From positions 121,457 to 185,456 of the forward strand of contig NZ_LYPA01000075.1 in the NCBI RefSeq assembly GCF_001675045.1: a DNA stretch of 64,000 nucleotides, written 5' to 3'. A model generated the notes under the pieces. It was not told the DNA's origin. It searched no databases and saw only the letters and a program-made list of their open reading frames with translations. The DNA is from Paenibacillus oryzae (GTDB lineage Bacteria > Bacillota > Bacilli > Paenibacillales > Paenibacillaceae). Position 1 is the first letter of the stretch. Every line of letters begins with the position of its first letter. Of the stretch, positions 50,835 to 59,312 are shown piece after piece. A program made the translations under genes and the position numbers.

Positions 50835-51641
50835 TCAAGCCGGCTGACCTAACACATATTGGCGCAGCGCTGCCGCTGCTCCGGCTTCGTTGTTGCTGCC
50901 GCAAACGGCGTCAGCCGCCGCTTTGACAGCGTCCGGCGAATTATCCATCGCTATGCCAAGACCAGCAAATTGAAGCATGGAAATATCGTTATAATAATTG
51001 CCGATAGAAAATATTCGTTCACGCGGCATGCCTCTTTGCAAGGCCAGCTCTTTTAATGCGTCTCCCTTGCTCGCGCCGGGATGCTGAATATCAATAAAAT
51101 AATCGCCGCTGCGAATAATTTGCAACGTCTGTGCTTGTCCCTCCCAATACTGCTGAACACGATCTATTCCTTCTATTTGGCCAAATACGGACATTTTAAT
51201 CAAGCCATCAGGCAGCGGGTAGCCGCTATTAAGCATAACAGGCCGAACGTTTAAATGCTGGTAAACAGCCCTGGCTTCCTCCGAAAGCTGCTCCACCATC
51301 ACGTCAAAGGCAGTATTCAAGTCAAATTGAAGCCCTTCCCGGCGGCATGTTTCCAGAAACGGCTTCAGCTTATCGCTATCCAGCTTAAATTGGCTGATCA
51401 CGCGGCTGTCGCTTGACGACACCGTCGCTCCTCCATTATGGACAATCATCGTTCCCGCCAGACCCAGCTCTTCCATAATCGGCATGGCAGCTCGCGGCCC
51501 TCTGCCCGTACACAAAACAATTTCCGCGCCTGTTTGCGCCGCTTCGCGAACAGCCTCCTTTACCTCCGGCACCAAGGCATGCTCGTCATTCAGCAGCGTT
51601 CCGTCCACATCCAATGCGATGATTCCAAAGTTTCCTTTCAT
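50835..51641 (-). CDS. Cof-type HAD-family sugar/nucleotide phosphatase
   Basis: Haloacid-dehalogenase-like phosphatase of 268 residues, Cof subfamily with a large C2 cap. Motif I is LDVDGTLLND (catalytic Asp), motif II near IVLCTGRGPR, motif III Lys in PGASKGDAL and motif IV SIGNYYNDISML. The usual GDNxND is GNYYND, with Asp replaced by Asn at the first position, which occurs in some relatives. ATG 51641 follows GGGAG; a GTG three codons upstream is possible. Substrate unknown. Confidence 0.9.
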   Translation of the reverse strand: MKGNFGIIALDVDGTLLNDEHALVPEVKEAVREAAQTGAEIVLCTGRGPRAAMPIMEELGLAGTMIVHNGGATVSSSDSRVISQFKLDSDKLKPFLETCRREGLQFDLNTAFDVMVEQLSEEARAVYQHLNVRPVMLNSGYPLPDGLIKMSVFGQIEGIDRVQQYWEGQAQTLQIIRSGDYFIDIQHPGASKGDALKELALQRGMPRERIFSIGNYYNDISMLQFAGLGIAMDNSPDAVKAAADAVCGSNNEAGAAAALRQYVLGQPA

Positions 51642-51757
51642 CTCTCCCACTCCCGTCTCTCTTTCATGCTGCGACGAACCATTTACACTCTGGCCTAATG
51701 CTTGTTTCTATTGTTCAACTTATATAGGGGTCTCCTTTTTTTACATGACGGCAGACA

Positions 51758-52522
51758 TCAACTCTTTTTCCCCTGCTTCCCGCCCTGAAGCTCCTTCAAG
51801 CTAAGCAGCTCCTCCTGGCTCAGCTCTCTGTATTGCCCCTCGGCAAGGCCTTCATCCAAAACGAGCGGGCCCATCGTTACCCGTTTCAGAGTTAGGACGG
51901 TTTTGCCTACCGCTTGAAACATCCGTTTAACCTGATGGAACTTGCCTTCTTTGATTTTTAGCGAAATAGAGGTCAAATCGCCTTCATCATCATGATCTCT
52001 TGTAACAATTTGCAGCTCTGAAGGCATCGTTATATAACCGTCCTCCAGCTCAACGCCTTCCGAAAACGCCAATATATCCTCATCGGTAACCTTGCCCCGC
52101 ACCATGGCTTCATAGGTTTTCACCACATGCTTGCGCGGTGACAGCAGCTCATGCGCCAAAGCTCCGTCATTGGTCAGCAGCAGCAAGCCGACGGTATCTT
52201 TGTCGAGTCTGCCAACCGGGAATGGCTTAAGCAGATTATCCTCCGGTTTAAGCAGGTCGATCACGGTTGTATCCCTTGCGTCCTCCGTTGCGGATATAAC
52301 GCCTTGTGGCTTGTTTAGCATAAAATAAACCACACTCCGGTAATGCACCTGAGCGCCTTGAAAAGCAATGACTTGCTCCGAAGGCACGACGATTAACCCG
52401 CTATCCTTGACCGTTATTCCGTCTACTGTAACCATGCCCGCCTTGACATATCGTTTAATTTCGCTCCTGGTGCCGCAGCCCGCATGGGCAAGCAGCTTAT
52501 CGATACGCAGACGTTCCTTCAT
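51758..52522 (-). CDS. rRNA pseudouridine synthase, RsuA/RluB family
   Basis: Enzyme of 254 residues that isomerises a uridine in rRNA. The N-terminal S4 domain starts RIDKLLAHAGCGTRSEIKR, and the catalytic motif GRLDKDTVGLLLLTNDG holds the active Asp. GKFHQVKRMFQAVG is the conserved C-terminal segment. The likely target is 16S U516, as for RsuA. ATG 52522 directly follows the TGA of the gene upstream, with GGAGGCG within that gene's end: strict translational coupling. Confidence 0.92.
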   Translation of the reverse strand: MKERLRIDKLLAHAGCGTRSEIKRYVKAGMVTVDGITVKDSGLIVVPSEQVIAFQGAQVHYRSVVYFMLNKPQGVISATEDARDTTVIDLLKPEDNLLKPFPVGRLDKDTVGLLLLTNDGALAHELLSPRKHVVKTYEAMVRGKVTDEDILAFSEGVELEDGYITMPSELQIVTRDHDDEGDLTSISLKIKEGKFHQVKRMFQAVGKTVLTLKRVTMGPLVLDEGLAEGQYRELSQEELLSLKELQGGKQGKKS

Positions 52523-54175
52523 TCAGATTCGCCTCCAACCTGCAGCCAATTCATTTTTCAACATACCATCCACGTACTTTCCCCATCCAAGCGGGAAGCC
52601 GTCTACACATACCAGAACATATCCTTTTGCGGACACTCCGCCTTGAAGCAGCAGCTCCTCCGGCTCAATAAACAAGGTTTCCCCCCGCAAAAACCGGGAT
52701 ACCCTATCATCCTGACAGCTCCAGCATACACTTCGCGCCGCTTGCTCCGCCTTCAATCCCATCGACAGCGGCTGGGAAGGAATAAAGCGTTGTTTTTTGG
52801 CTTCGCCGAGCAGCCAGCCCCCGCGAATGACCTTAAGCCCCTCCAATGAGGGCAAACCCCTATACCTGAAAAAAACCTTATCCTGAAAAGCCTCCGCCAC
52901 TTCATCTTCGGCTGCATCAAGCAGCAGGTTTTCCCGGCAAAAGTACTCCCATGCCGCGATAGGGTCTACCCGTTCGCCGCTTGTTGCCCCATGGCTTTGG
53001 CCGTCACGAGACTTTCGGCTATTGCGGCTCATCGGCGATTCCGGGTACCCGGCTCCTTGCTTGCGCGTTGAATTTTGCATCGTTGCTTTCGCTCGTCCCC
53101 CCGCGGCTGAGCGCAATGAACCAGGCTTGTCCGTGAAAGCTTGCTTCGGTTCACGTGCTCGCGAGACATCATCAAGATTTTCCCGGCTTCTTTCATTTTG
53201 AAGGTTCTCACCGCATTTAGAAGCTTCAGCGTGCCGTGTAAGCAAAACGGCAAAATGGCCTTCCCCTGCTGTATGATGCGGCCAAACCCGGACGGCTCCC
53301 TTCAAGCTGTCCGTAACGTCTTTCCCCGCCAGCTTAGCAGCAGCTTCCCCGATCCAATCAGGCCGCCCCGGTTGAAGGCCGCTTACAGGGTGTAAAGGAA
53401 CAACCGAAAAATCTCGATTTGCAGCCAAAAAGGACGCAATTTGTTCTTCGTTTTCCTCTGGTGAAAACGTGCAGGTAGAATAAAGCATTTGCCCGCCAGG
53501 CGCCAGCATGGCAGCGGCATGGATCAAAATGTCCCGCTGCATGGCAGAACAGCGTTCAACGGAATGCCTCTCCCAGGACGCAGCCATGCTCTCGTCCTTT
53601 CGAAACATGCCCTCTCCCGAACATGGCGCATCCACCAATATCCGGTCAAACCAGAGGGGAAAAACGGCCGCCAAACGCTCCGGCTCCTCATTTAGTACTA
53701 TAGCGTTGCGGATGCCGGCCATAGCTATGTTTTTCGCTAGCGGCTTTGTGCGCTCATACGCATTATCGTTGGATACGAGCACGCCTCTGCCAAGCAGGCG
53801 CCCGCCGATCTGGACTGATTTTCCTCCGGGAGCAGCGCATAAATCAAGCACCCGATGTCCTGGACGCACGTCCAGCAATTCCACAGGCAGCATAGCGCTT
53901 GGCTCCTGAATATAATACAAGCCGGCGTTATAATAGGGATGGGTGCCCGGCCTGTCTTCTTCGGAATAATAGAAGCCATCGCTGCTCCATGGTATAGGCT
54001 GCGAATGTTTTCCCATTGGCAACAGTTCATGCCATTTTCCCGCATCCAGCTTTAATGGATTGATTCTAAGCCCATAAGCCCGAGGGAAATTATAGGAATT
54101 CACAAATTGTTCATATTCCTCTAAAAGCAGCCCTTTCATTTTGTCCAGAAACGCTGCGGGCAATGTTTCGTTCAT
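52523..54175 (-). CDS. NOL1/NOP2/Sun-family rRNA m5C methyltransferase (RsmF-like)
   Basis: SAM-dependent cytosine-5 methyltransferase of 550 residues. SAM motif is LDLCAAPGGKSVQ, and the two catalytic cysteines are in VDAPCSGEGMF and YSTCTFSPEENE. A basic, low-complexity linker at about 365-425 leads into a C-terminal RsmF-type RNA-binding domain (LRGETLFIEPEEL, GWGKYVDGMLKNELAAGWRR). ATG 54175 follows AAGGATG. A 45-codon upstream extension overlaps the promoter of the divergent thioredoxin gene and is unlikely. Target probably a 16S or 23S cytidine. Confidence 0.92.
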   Translation of the reverse strand: MNETLPAAFLDKMKGLLLEEYEQFVNSYNFPRAYGLRINPLKLDAGKWHELLPMGKHSQPIPWSSDGFYYSEEDRPGTHPYYNAGLYYIQEPSAMLPVELLDVRPGHRVLDLCAAPGGKSVQIGGRLLGRGVLVSNDNAYERTKPLAKNIAMAGIRNAIVLNEEPERLAAVFPLWFDRILVDAPCSGEGMFRKDESMAASWERHSVERCSAMQRDILIHAAAMLAPGGQMLYSTCTFSPEENEEQIASFLAANRDFSVVPLHPVSGLQPGRPDWIGEAAAKLAGKDVTDSLKGAVRVWPHHTAGEGHFAVLLTRHAEASKCGENLQNERSRENLDDVSRAREPKQAFTDKPGSLRSAAGGRAKATMQNSTRKQGAGYPESPMSRNSRKSRDGQSHGATSGERVDPIAAWEYFCRENLLLDAAEDEVAEAFQDKVFFRYRGLPSLEGLKVIRGGWLLGEAKKQRFIPSQPLSMGLKAEQAARSVCWSCQDDRVSRFLRGETLFIEPEELLLQGGVSAKGYVLVCVDGFPLGWGKYVDGMLKNELAAGWRRI

Positions 54176-54314
54176 ATATTCATCCTTCCATGTCCCTATT
54201 GGAGCTTTGCTCTCATTTACAAACCTACTCTTGTTTGGTATATAATAAAAAGTAAGTGCGGTGTGCGATCCATCACGGCATTCATTTAATCCTTTTACGG
54301 AGGTAAGCAAGCCA

Positions 54315-54845
54315 ATGAAAAAAACAGTGAGCAGAAAGAAAAAATTCCCAATGATTTACGTGTACATCGGTATTGTCGTGGTGTTGTTCGGATCAATCTT
54401 TGCAGTCAGCAATATGAGTCCCGTAAATGCGCTTTATGACAAAAAAGTAAATGATCTCAATCCTGCAACACGCGCCCAACTGAAAGATCCCAATTATCAG
54501 AATATCATATTGCCGGCGGAATTGGACAAGAAGATTGCGGACAAAGAGGATTTCTTTGTATACATGTTCTCCTCCTCTTGTATCTATTGCCAATATACTA
54601 CACCGCAGCTTGTGCCGCTTGTACAAGAGCTGGGCATCGATATGCCGCAATTTAATCTGCTTGAATTTCCCGCATACAACAACAAGATGAATATTAATTA
54701 TACGCCTACTCTGCTTTACTTCAAAGACGGCGTTGAAGTGGACCGAATGGAAAGCGGAATAAGGGAAGAAGGCACGGACGTCGGTTATACGATCGATGAC
54801 TTCCGGGCGTTCTTCACCAAATATTCGGGAGCTGAGGCTCAGTGA
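54315..54845 (+). CDS. Membrane-anchored thioredoxin-like protein
   Basis: Protein of 176 residues with an N-terminal membrane anchor (residues 14-33, YVYIGIVVVLFGSIFAV) and an extracytoplasmic thioredoxin fold. The redox motif is SSSCIYCQYT (CxxC = CIYC), and the cis-proline is in INYTPTLLYF. GGAGG lies 11 bases before ATG 54315. Its stop overlaps the GTG of the next gene (GTGA at 54842), so the pair is made together. A role in disulfide chemistry or metal delivery outside the membrane is inferred. Confidence 0.88.
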   Translation: MKKTVSRKKKFPMIYVYIGIVVVLFGSIFAVSNMSPVNALYDKKVNDLNPATRAQLKDPNYQNIILPAELDKKIADKEDFFVYMFSSSCIYCQYTTPQLVPLVQELGIDMPQFNLLEFPAYNNKMNINYTPTLLYFKDGVEVDRMESGIREEGTDVGYTIDDFRAFFTKYSGAEAQ

Positions 54846-55411
54846 GTCAGAACGGCCATCAACCGGGCGTCTCGGAGAACGGCAGTAGGAGTAAATTATC
54901 GAAGGGCGGCTCCGAAAGCTCCTTTCGCTTTACACCGCGCGGCATCATGTATACATTGGTATTCGGCTTTGCGCTGGTCACGCTGCTAACCGCCTGCGGC
55001 CTTGCCAAGGAAGAGGGCAGCCACGCCGAGCTGCATGGCTCCGAGCATTGGCAAACCACCGCATCGGCTGATACGCTGCCGGGTTTTCTGGACGAGCATA
55101 CCAAGCTGACGAAGGAGCTGTACGCCCAAGTGCACAGCCATGCCGACATTATGAGCGGTATGAACTGCTATTGCGGATGCATGCAAGGGACAGAGATCGA
55201 CGATCCCCATGATTCCTTGCTTCGCTGCTATTGGGTTGAACATCCCGCCGATGAAGGCGCCGTAACCTGGACCGATCACAGTACGGGCTGCGGCATTTGC
55301 AAAATGGAGATGGAGGAAGTCATCGCCCTTAAAAAGCAAGGCAAAAACACCGACGAAATCCGCGAAGCCATTGATGCGAAGTTTAAACCTAAAACGTCGG
55401 GGCAAACCTGA
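54842..55411 (+). CDS. CYCGC-motif lipoprotein
   Basis: Predicted lipoprotein of 189 residues. A hydrophobic signal at about 36-50 ends in the lipobox LLTAC. The outer domain has GMNCYCGCMQG, CYWVEH and TGCGICKMEME: seven cysteines, a probable metal-binding set. The family is usually described by PCYCGC; here Asn replaces Pro. GTG 54842 has GGGAG upstream; a start at ATG 54947, without a ribosome site, would leave a standard signal peptide. Coupled to the thioredoxin-like gene. Confidence 0.82.
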   Translation: MSQNGHQPGVSENGSRSKLSKGGSESSFRFTPRGIMYTLVFGFALVTLLTACGLAKEEGSHAELHGSEHWQTTASADTLPGFLDEHTKLTKELYAQVHSHADIMSGMNCYCGCMQGTEIDDPHDSLLRCYWVEHPADEGAVTWTDHSTGCGICKMEMEEVIALKKQGKNTDEIREAIDAKFKPKTSGQT

Positions 55412-55441
55412 ACGCAGGCCCGCCTGCTACACAACCAGCCA

Positions 55442-55489
55442 AACAGCCTCCGCTTGCATCTCCCCATAGGGAGGCAGGCGGAGGCTGTT
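55442..55489. terminator. Convergent hairpin without clear T tract
   Basis: AACAGCCTCCGC (55442-55453) pairs perfectly with GCGGAGGCTGTT (55478-55489) and has inner pairing. It lies between the lipoprotein gene and the oppositely oriented synthetase gene, but no U-run follows on either strand. Confidence 0.5.
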
Positions 55490-55538
55490 GGCTTATCGAG
55501 GGCGTTCAAGCAGAGCCGACTAACCGCTTATGGTCCTG

Positions 55539-56345
55539 TCAGTCTTGGTCAGAGCTTTTTTTAGCCTTTCCAATAGATGACTGAATGTCCGCGGACAAGG
55601 CTTGAAGCCCAAAATAATCTTCCTGCTCGAACAACTCGTTAAATTTCATCTGATAATGAGCCGCTTCGCGAACCCGGTGATAAAAATACAAATTCTGGAT
55701 GCCGCTCAGCACTTTTGTCACAATATTGGAATGCTCCTCAAACTCCGTCTGGGCGTCCAATATTTCCATCCGAATGCTGGTCATCTCCGTATCCAGCAAA
55801 AACGCCGCTTCGGCAGCCTTCTTCAACCGCCCTTTTACGTCCTCGGGCAAGCTCTCCTTAAACTTGTAATTAAGGGAATGCTCAATCGTCGCCCAGAAGT
55901 TCATGGCAAGCGTTCTTATTTGAATTTCAGCCAGCACTTCCTTATAGCCCAATGCCGTCTGAACGGGATATTTGACAATAATGTGATAGCTCCGGTAACC
56001 GCTGTCCTTGTAATTGGTAATATAATCCTTTTCGTAAACAAGCTCCAGATCCTTCCGGTTGCGGATTAGCGCAGCCACCCGGTAAATATCGTCAACAAAC
56101 TGGCACATGATTCGAATACCCGCAATATCTTCAATTCCGGCGTCGAGCTGATCCGGAGGGACATTTAGCCGTTTCGCCTTTTCCAGGATACTGGATATTT
56201 TTTTAACCCGTCCCGTCACGAATTCAATCGGCGCATAAGCTTCCCTCAATTTGAGCTCGGTACGCATGGTTTTGAATTTTACCTTCAATTCTTCAACTGC
56301 TTGTTCATAGGGCTGTAGAAATAGACTCCAGTCTCTACCGTCCAT
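55539..56345 (-). CDS. Small alarmone synthetase, YjbM/RelQ type
   Basis: (p)ppGpp synthetase of 268 residues without a hydrolase domain. RelA_SpoT motifs: GRVKKISSILEKAKR, DIAGIRIMCQFVDDIYRV, DYITNYKDSGYRSYHI and AEIQIRTLAMNFWATIEHSL. The catalytic Glu and ATP-contact Tyr are in these segments. It is about 50 residues longer than Bacillus YjbM, with extra helices at the C-terminus. ATG 56345 follows AGGAGGCGG, 18 bp after pyrD's stop, so it is probably in an operon with pyrD. Confidence 0.92.
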   Translation of the reverse strand: MDGRDWSLFLQPYEQAVEELKVKFKTMRTELKLREAYAPIEFVTGRVKKISSILEKAKRLNVPPDQLDAGIEDIAGIRIMCQFVDDIYRVAALIRNRKDLELVYEKDYITNYKDSGYRSYHIIVKYPVQTALGYKEVLAEIQIRTLAMNFWATIEHSLNYKFKESLPEDVKGRLKKAAEAAFLLDTEMTSIRMEILDAQTEFEEHSNIVTKVLSGIQNLYFYHRVREAAHYQMKFNELFEQEDYFGLQALSADIQSSIGKAKKSSDQD

Positions 56346-56362
56346 CCGGCCGCCTCCTGTTT

Positions 56363-57460
56363 CTAACGATGATCTGCCCCCACTGCTTCGGCAATGTTGC
56401 GGTAGCCATCCTTTTTCAAGCATTCCGTAAGACCGCTTGTCAGCTCACGCAATACGCCTGGTCCCTTATAAATCAAAGCGGTATAAATTTCCACGAGCGA
56501 CGAACCCGCGCGAATTTTATCGTATGCATCCTGTGCCGTAAAAATGCCGCCGGAGCCAATTATCGGGATCGCGCCTCCCGTCTGCCGATAAATACAGGCT
56601 ATAACCTCCGTGGAACGATCGCGAAGCGGCCTGCCGCTTAAGCCCCCGGTTTCGGAAGCGTGGGCATGAGTCAGCCCGTCCCGCGACAAGGTGGTATTGG
56701 TTGCAATAATGCCGGCAACGCCGCTTTCCTTTATTGTATGTACAGTATGCTCCAGTTGGTCCTGCGACATATCCGGCGCTATTTTGACCAAAACGGGTTT
56801 AGGTGCAGCTCCACGCTTCTGCGCTTGAACGCTCATTTCGTTCGTGACCGCTTGCAGCAGCTGCTTCAGCTCGTCGCCATGCTGCAAATCGCGCAGACCT
56901 TGCGTATTGGGGGAGCTTATATTGACAACAAAAAAGTCGCCGCAATCGTACAAAACGGAAATGCATGACCGATAATCATCAGCAGCCAGTTCGTTTGGCG
57001 TATCCTTGTTTTTCCCGATATTGACTGCGATCGGCACACGGTGCACCTTGCGCTTGTCCAAGCGCTCTTTCATCGCTTCCGCGCCGTAATTGTTAAAGCC
57101 CATGCGGTTAATAAGCGCTTCGTCGGGCGGCAGACGGAATAAACGGGGCTGCGGATTGCCTGGTTGACCTTTTGGGGTAACAGTCCCTACCTCCGTAAAA
57201 CCAAAACCGATGCTGGAGAAGCCATCGCTGGCCGTTCCGTTTTTGTCCAGACCCGCCGCAAGCCCGACGGGATGCGGAAAGGTGATGCCAAACAGCTCGG
57301 TTTGCAGCTCAGGTGTCGCCGCTACGCCATACATGGCATTCATGATGGAGGTTGCCCCCGGAATTGCGCCGGCCGCGGCCAGCCCGTCCACAACGAGATG
57401 ATGGGCCTTTTCGGGGTCCATTTTGAAAAAAAGCGGCTTAAGTATGGATTTGTATAGCAA
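56363..57460 (-). CDS. pyrD: Dihydroorotate dehydrogenase, class 2 (quinone)
   Basis: FMN-dependent enzyme of 365 residues oxidising dihydroorotate in pyrimidine synthesis. Class 2 features: N-terminal amphipathic helices LLYKSILKPLFFKMDPEKAHH that bind the membrane and quinone, and VVNISSPNTQGLRDLQ with the catalytic Ser instead of Cys. The best start is TTG 57460, with GGAG eight bases upstream; it gives the usual MLYKSILKPL N-terminus. A GTG three codons earlier overlaps that site. Bacillus uses class 1B with PyrK; the class 2 form here is single. Confidence 0.93.
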   Translation of the reverse strand: MLYKSILKPLFFKMDPEKAHHLVVDGLAAAGAIPGATSIMNAMYGVAATPELQTELFGITFPHPVGLAAGLDKNGTASDGFSSIGFGFTEVGTVTPKGQPGNPQPRLFRLPPDEALINRMGFNNYGAEAMKERLDKRKVHRVPIAVNIGKNKDTPNELAADDYRSCISVLYDCGDFFVVNISSPNTQGLRDLQHGDELKQLLQAVTNEMSVQAQKRGAAPKPVLVKIAPDMSQDQLEHTVHTIKESGVAGIIATNTTLSRDGLTHAHASETGGLSGRPLRDRSTEVIACIYRQTGGAIPIIGSGGIFTAQDAYDKIRAGSSLVEIYTALIYKGPGVLRELTSGLTECLKKDGYRNIAEAVGADHR

Positions 57461-57511
57461 ACCGGTCACTCCGTTCCGAAATTTATACTCTATCGAACAG
57501 TTTATCCCTTT

Positions 57512-57579
57512 TGGCCCAAAAAGAAAAGAGCCGCATAATGTCTGAACGCGACCTTTACAGGCCTGTCATATTGCGGCAG
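57512..57579 (-). terminator. Terminator-like hairpin upstream of pyrD
   Basis: GCCGCA (57530-57535) pairs with TGCGGC (57574-57579), followed on the minus strand by TCTTTTCTTTTT. It could stop transcripts from the L,D-transpeptidase gene before pyrD. Confidence 0.45.
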
Positions 57580-57647
57580 AAGTCGAAAACGATTACAATA
57601 TATAATTATAGAAGGATATTGAAATTCGAATCAGAAAGGTTGTATGC

Positions 57648-57791
57648 ATGATGAGTGCTGCCAAAAGAAAACCCGCCACAATGAAGCAAAAGCCTAAGGA
57701 AGAGGTCAATAAGAAAGCGCTGATCTGGATCGCTGCTTCAGTCGGTGTCGTCATCATCGCCGTCTCCGCGCTTCTTATTTTTACATCTTGA
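57648..57791 (+). CDS. Small membrane protein, 47 residues
   Basis: A basic N-terminal half (KRKPATMKQKPKEEVNKKA) and one C-terminal membrane helix (LIWIAASVGVVIIAVSALLI). It has ATGATG at 57648 and 57651, with AGAAAGG upstream and TATAAT at 57601-57606. It ends three bases from the convergent L,D-transpeptidase stop, so their 3' ends are antisense neighbours. Codon use and composition look real. No family recognised; too small for usual gene callers. Confidence 0.65.
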   Translation: MMSAAKRKPATMKQKPKEEVNKKALIWIAASVGVVIIAVSALLIFTS

Positions 57792-57794
57792 TTA

Positions 57795-59198
57795 TTATGT
57801 CAGCCATTTATAAACTTTAGCGGGATTGCTTTCATTTTGCTGGGGATCGAGCTTGAATCTTTTTTCAGGCGTTTCGGCCCGGGATGGAAGACTCCCGTTT
57901 TTAATTTTGACCGTTGTCCCGAGAGGCACCATGTCGAATAATTCCTCGACATCCTCGTTATACATCCTGATACAGCCCAGCGATTCATCCTTGCCGATGC
58001 TGTTTGGCTTATTGGTGCCGTGAATAGCATACAGCGTATTGGACAGCGTCATCCCTCTTGTGCCGAAGATGCCTTCGTCTTCGCTCTGCGGGTCCCTGAC
58101 CTTCTCCCCGATATAAAAGGTTCCTTCCGGCGTTCTGTCGCCTCCAAGCCCTACTTTATAGCTACGGATAACCAGATCATTCTGAACGACCGCCAGCGTG
58201 TGGTTAGACGTGTCGATTATGATTTCCAGCGGCTTGGACCAATCGCCTTGAAAAAGCCCGTTTGAGCCGATCACCGATAAGCTGCCGCTATCTCGACTTT
58301 CGCCCGCGCCATTGCTTTCGCTTGAAGCGCCGTCGCCGCCATTTGTCTCCTTGTCCTTCAGACGCGCCAATACGCGTGCAAACACAGCATCCATTTCCTT
58401 GGCGTCGCCCGATAAAATGTTATTGGGATATGGACGAACCAGATCGGATGCATTGGCGGGCCATTTGCCATACATACGCTTGTAATGAGCAATACCGCTC
58501 ATGACGGTCCAATGCAGCTCCTGATCCTCTTGCCAGCCGCCAAACTGCGCCTTCGCTTTTACACTGTCTCCAGGCTCGCATTGGCAGGCATCCCGATCCA
58601 TCATTGCAACATCGAATTTGCCCGCGCCTTCTCCCTTGGTTGCCGACAGCCAGAACTTGGCATTGCCCAGCCAGCTTCGCCATCCCTCCCGCTCCTCCAG
58701 CGTAATAGCAAAGGATCGTTCCGGCGCGCCGCTGCCCGCTTCTATTATGCCGTTAAGCGCATAACCAATTGGCCTTCTTTCATTTTGGGGCACGAATAAA
58801 ACGCCAAGCTCAGGCTCCGCAAGAGGTTCAACCGTCATAGGGACATCATCCTCAGGCGGGGATTTTTCGCCCAAATAATGCTGCGCCGGCGCAACCAGGG
58901 CAAAGAGCAGCAGCGGTAATGCAAGCAAGGCGATGCGCCAGACCAGCCGTTTTTTCTTCTGCTTTTTTTCCCAATCCTTCAGGCTTGCAAGCTGCTGCTC
59001 CGCAAGCGCGATGGGATGGGTTTCATCCTCAAAGGCTTCATAGATGTCTCCTGCCTGTATAAAGCAATAGTTGGCTTTGCCCTCCTTGCCAACCTCGCGG
59101 TAATGTTTGCCAAGCAAATACCAGCCCATCTTGTTGTTTGGATGCTGCTTTACGAACTGCTTCAAATAAAGTACGTCTTCCGGCTTATTCACACGCAT
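57795..59198 (-). CDS. Membrane-anchored L,D-transpeptidase (YkuD) with N-terminal TPR-like region
   Basis: Protein of about 467 residues. The first 80 residues (LYLKQFVKQHPNNKMGWYLL and HYREVGKEGKANYCF) look like a TPR-type helical region and are cytoplasmic. One membrane helix follows at about 86-104. The outer part has a spacer and, from about 330, the YkuD domain with IHGTNKPNSIG and SLGCIRMYNEDV (catalytic His and Cys). It would make 3-3 peptidoglycan cross-links, perhaps during sporulation. Start 59198 is uncertain: only GGGGGG directly abuts it; GTG 59243 has no RBS either. Confidence 0.87.
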   Translation of the reverse strand: MRVNKPEDVLYLKQFVKQHPNNKMGWYLLGKHYREVGKEGKANYCFIQAGDIYEAFEDETHPIALAEQQLASLKDWEKKQKKKRLVWRIALLALPLLLFALVAPAQHYLGEKSPPEDDVPMTVEPLAEPELGVLFVPQNERRPIGYALNGIIEAGSGAPERSFAITLEEREGWRSWLGNAKFWLSATKGEGAGKFDVAMMDRDACQCEPGDSVKAKAQFGGWQEDQELHWTVMSGIAHYKRMYGKWPANASDLVRPYPNNILSGDAKEMDAVFARVLARLKDKETNGGDGASSESNGAGESRDSGSLSVIGSNGLFQGDWSKPLEIIIDTSNHTLAVVQNDLVIRSYKVGLGGDRTPEGTFYIGEKVRDPQSEDEGIFGTRGMTLSNTLYAIHGTNKPNSIGKDESLGCIRMYNEDVEELFDMVPLGTTVKIKNGSLPSRAETPEKRFKLDPQQNESNPAKVYKWLT

Positions 59199-59312
59199 CC
59201 CCCCAGCCTGTTTCTCTACCTGTTCTATGAAGTATATCGGCACATGCCGGATAAATATCCATATGGCTGGAGCCTTATTTTATTCACTTCCAATACATTT
59301 GAATGAATGGCA

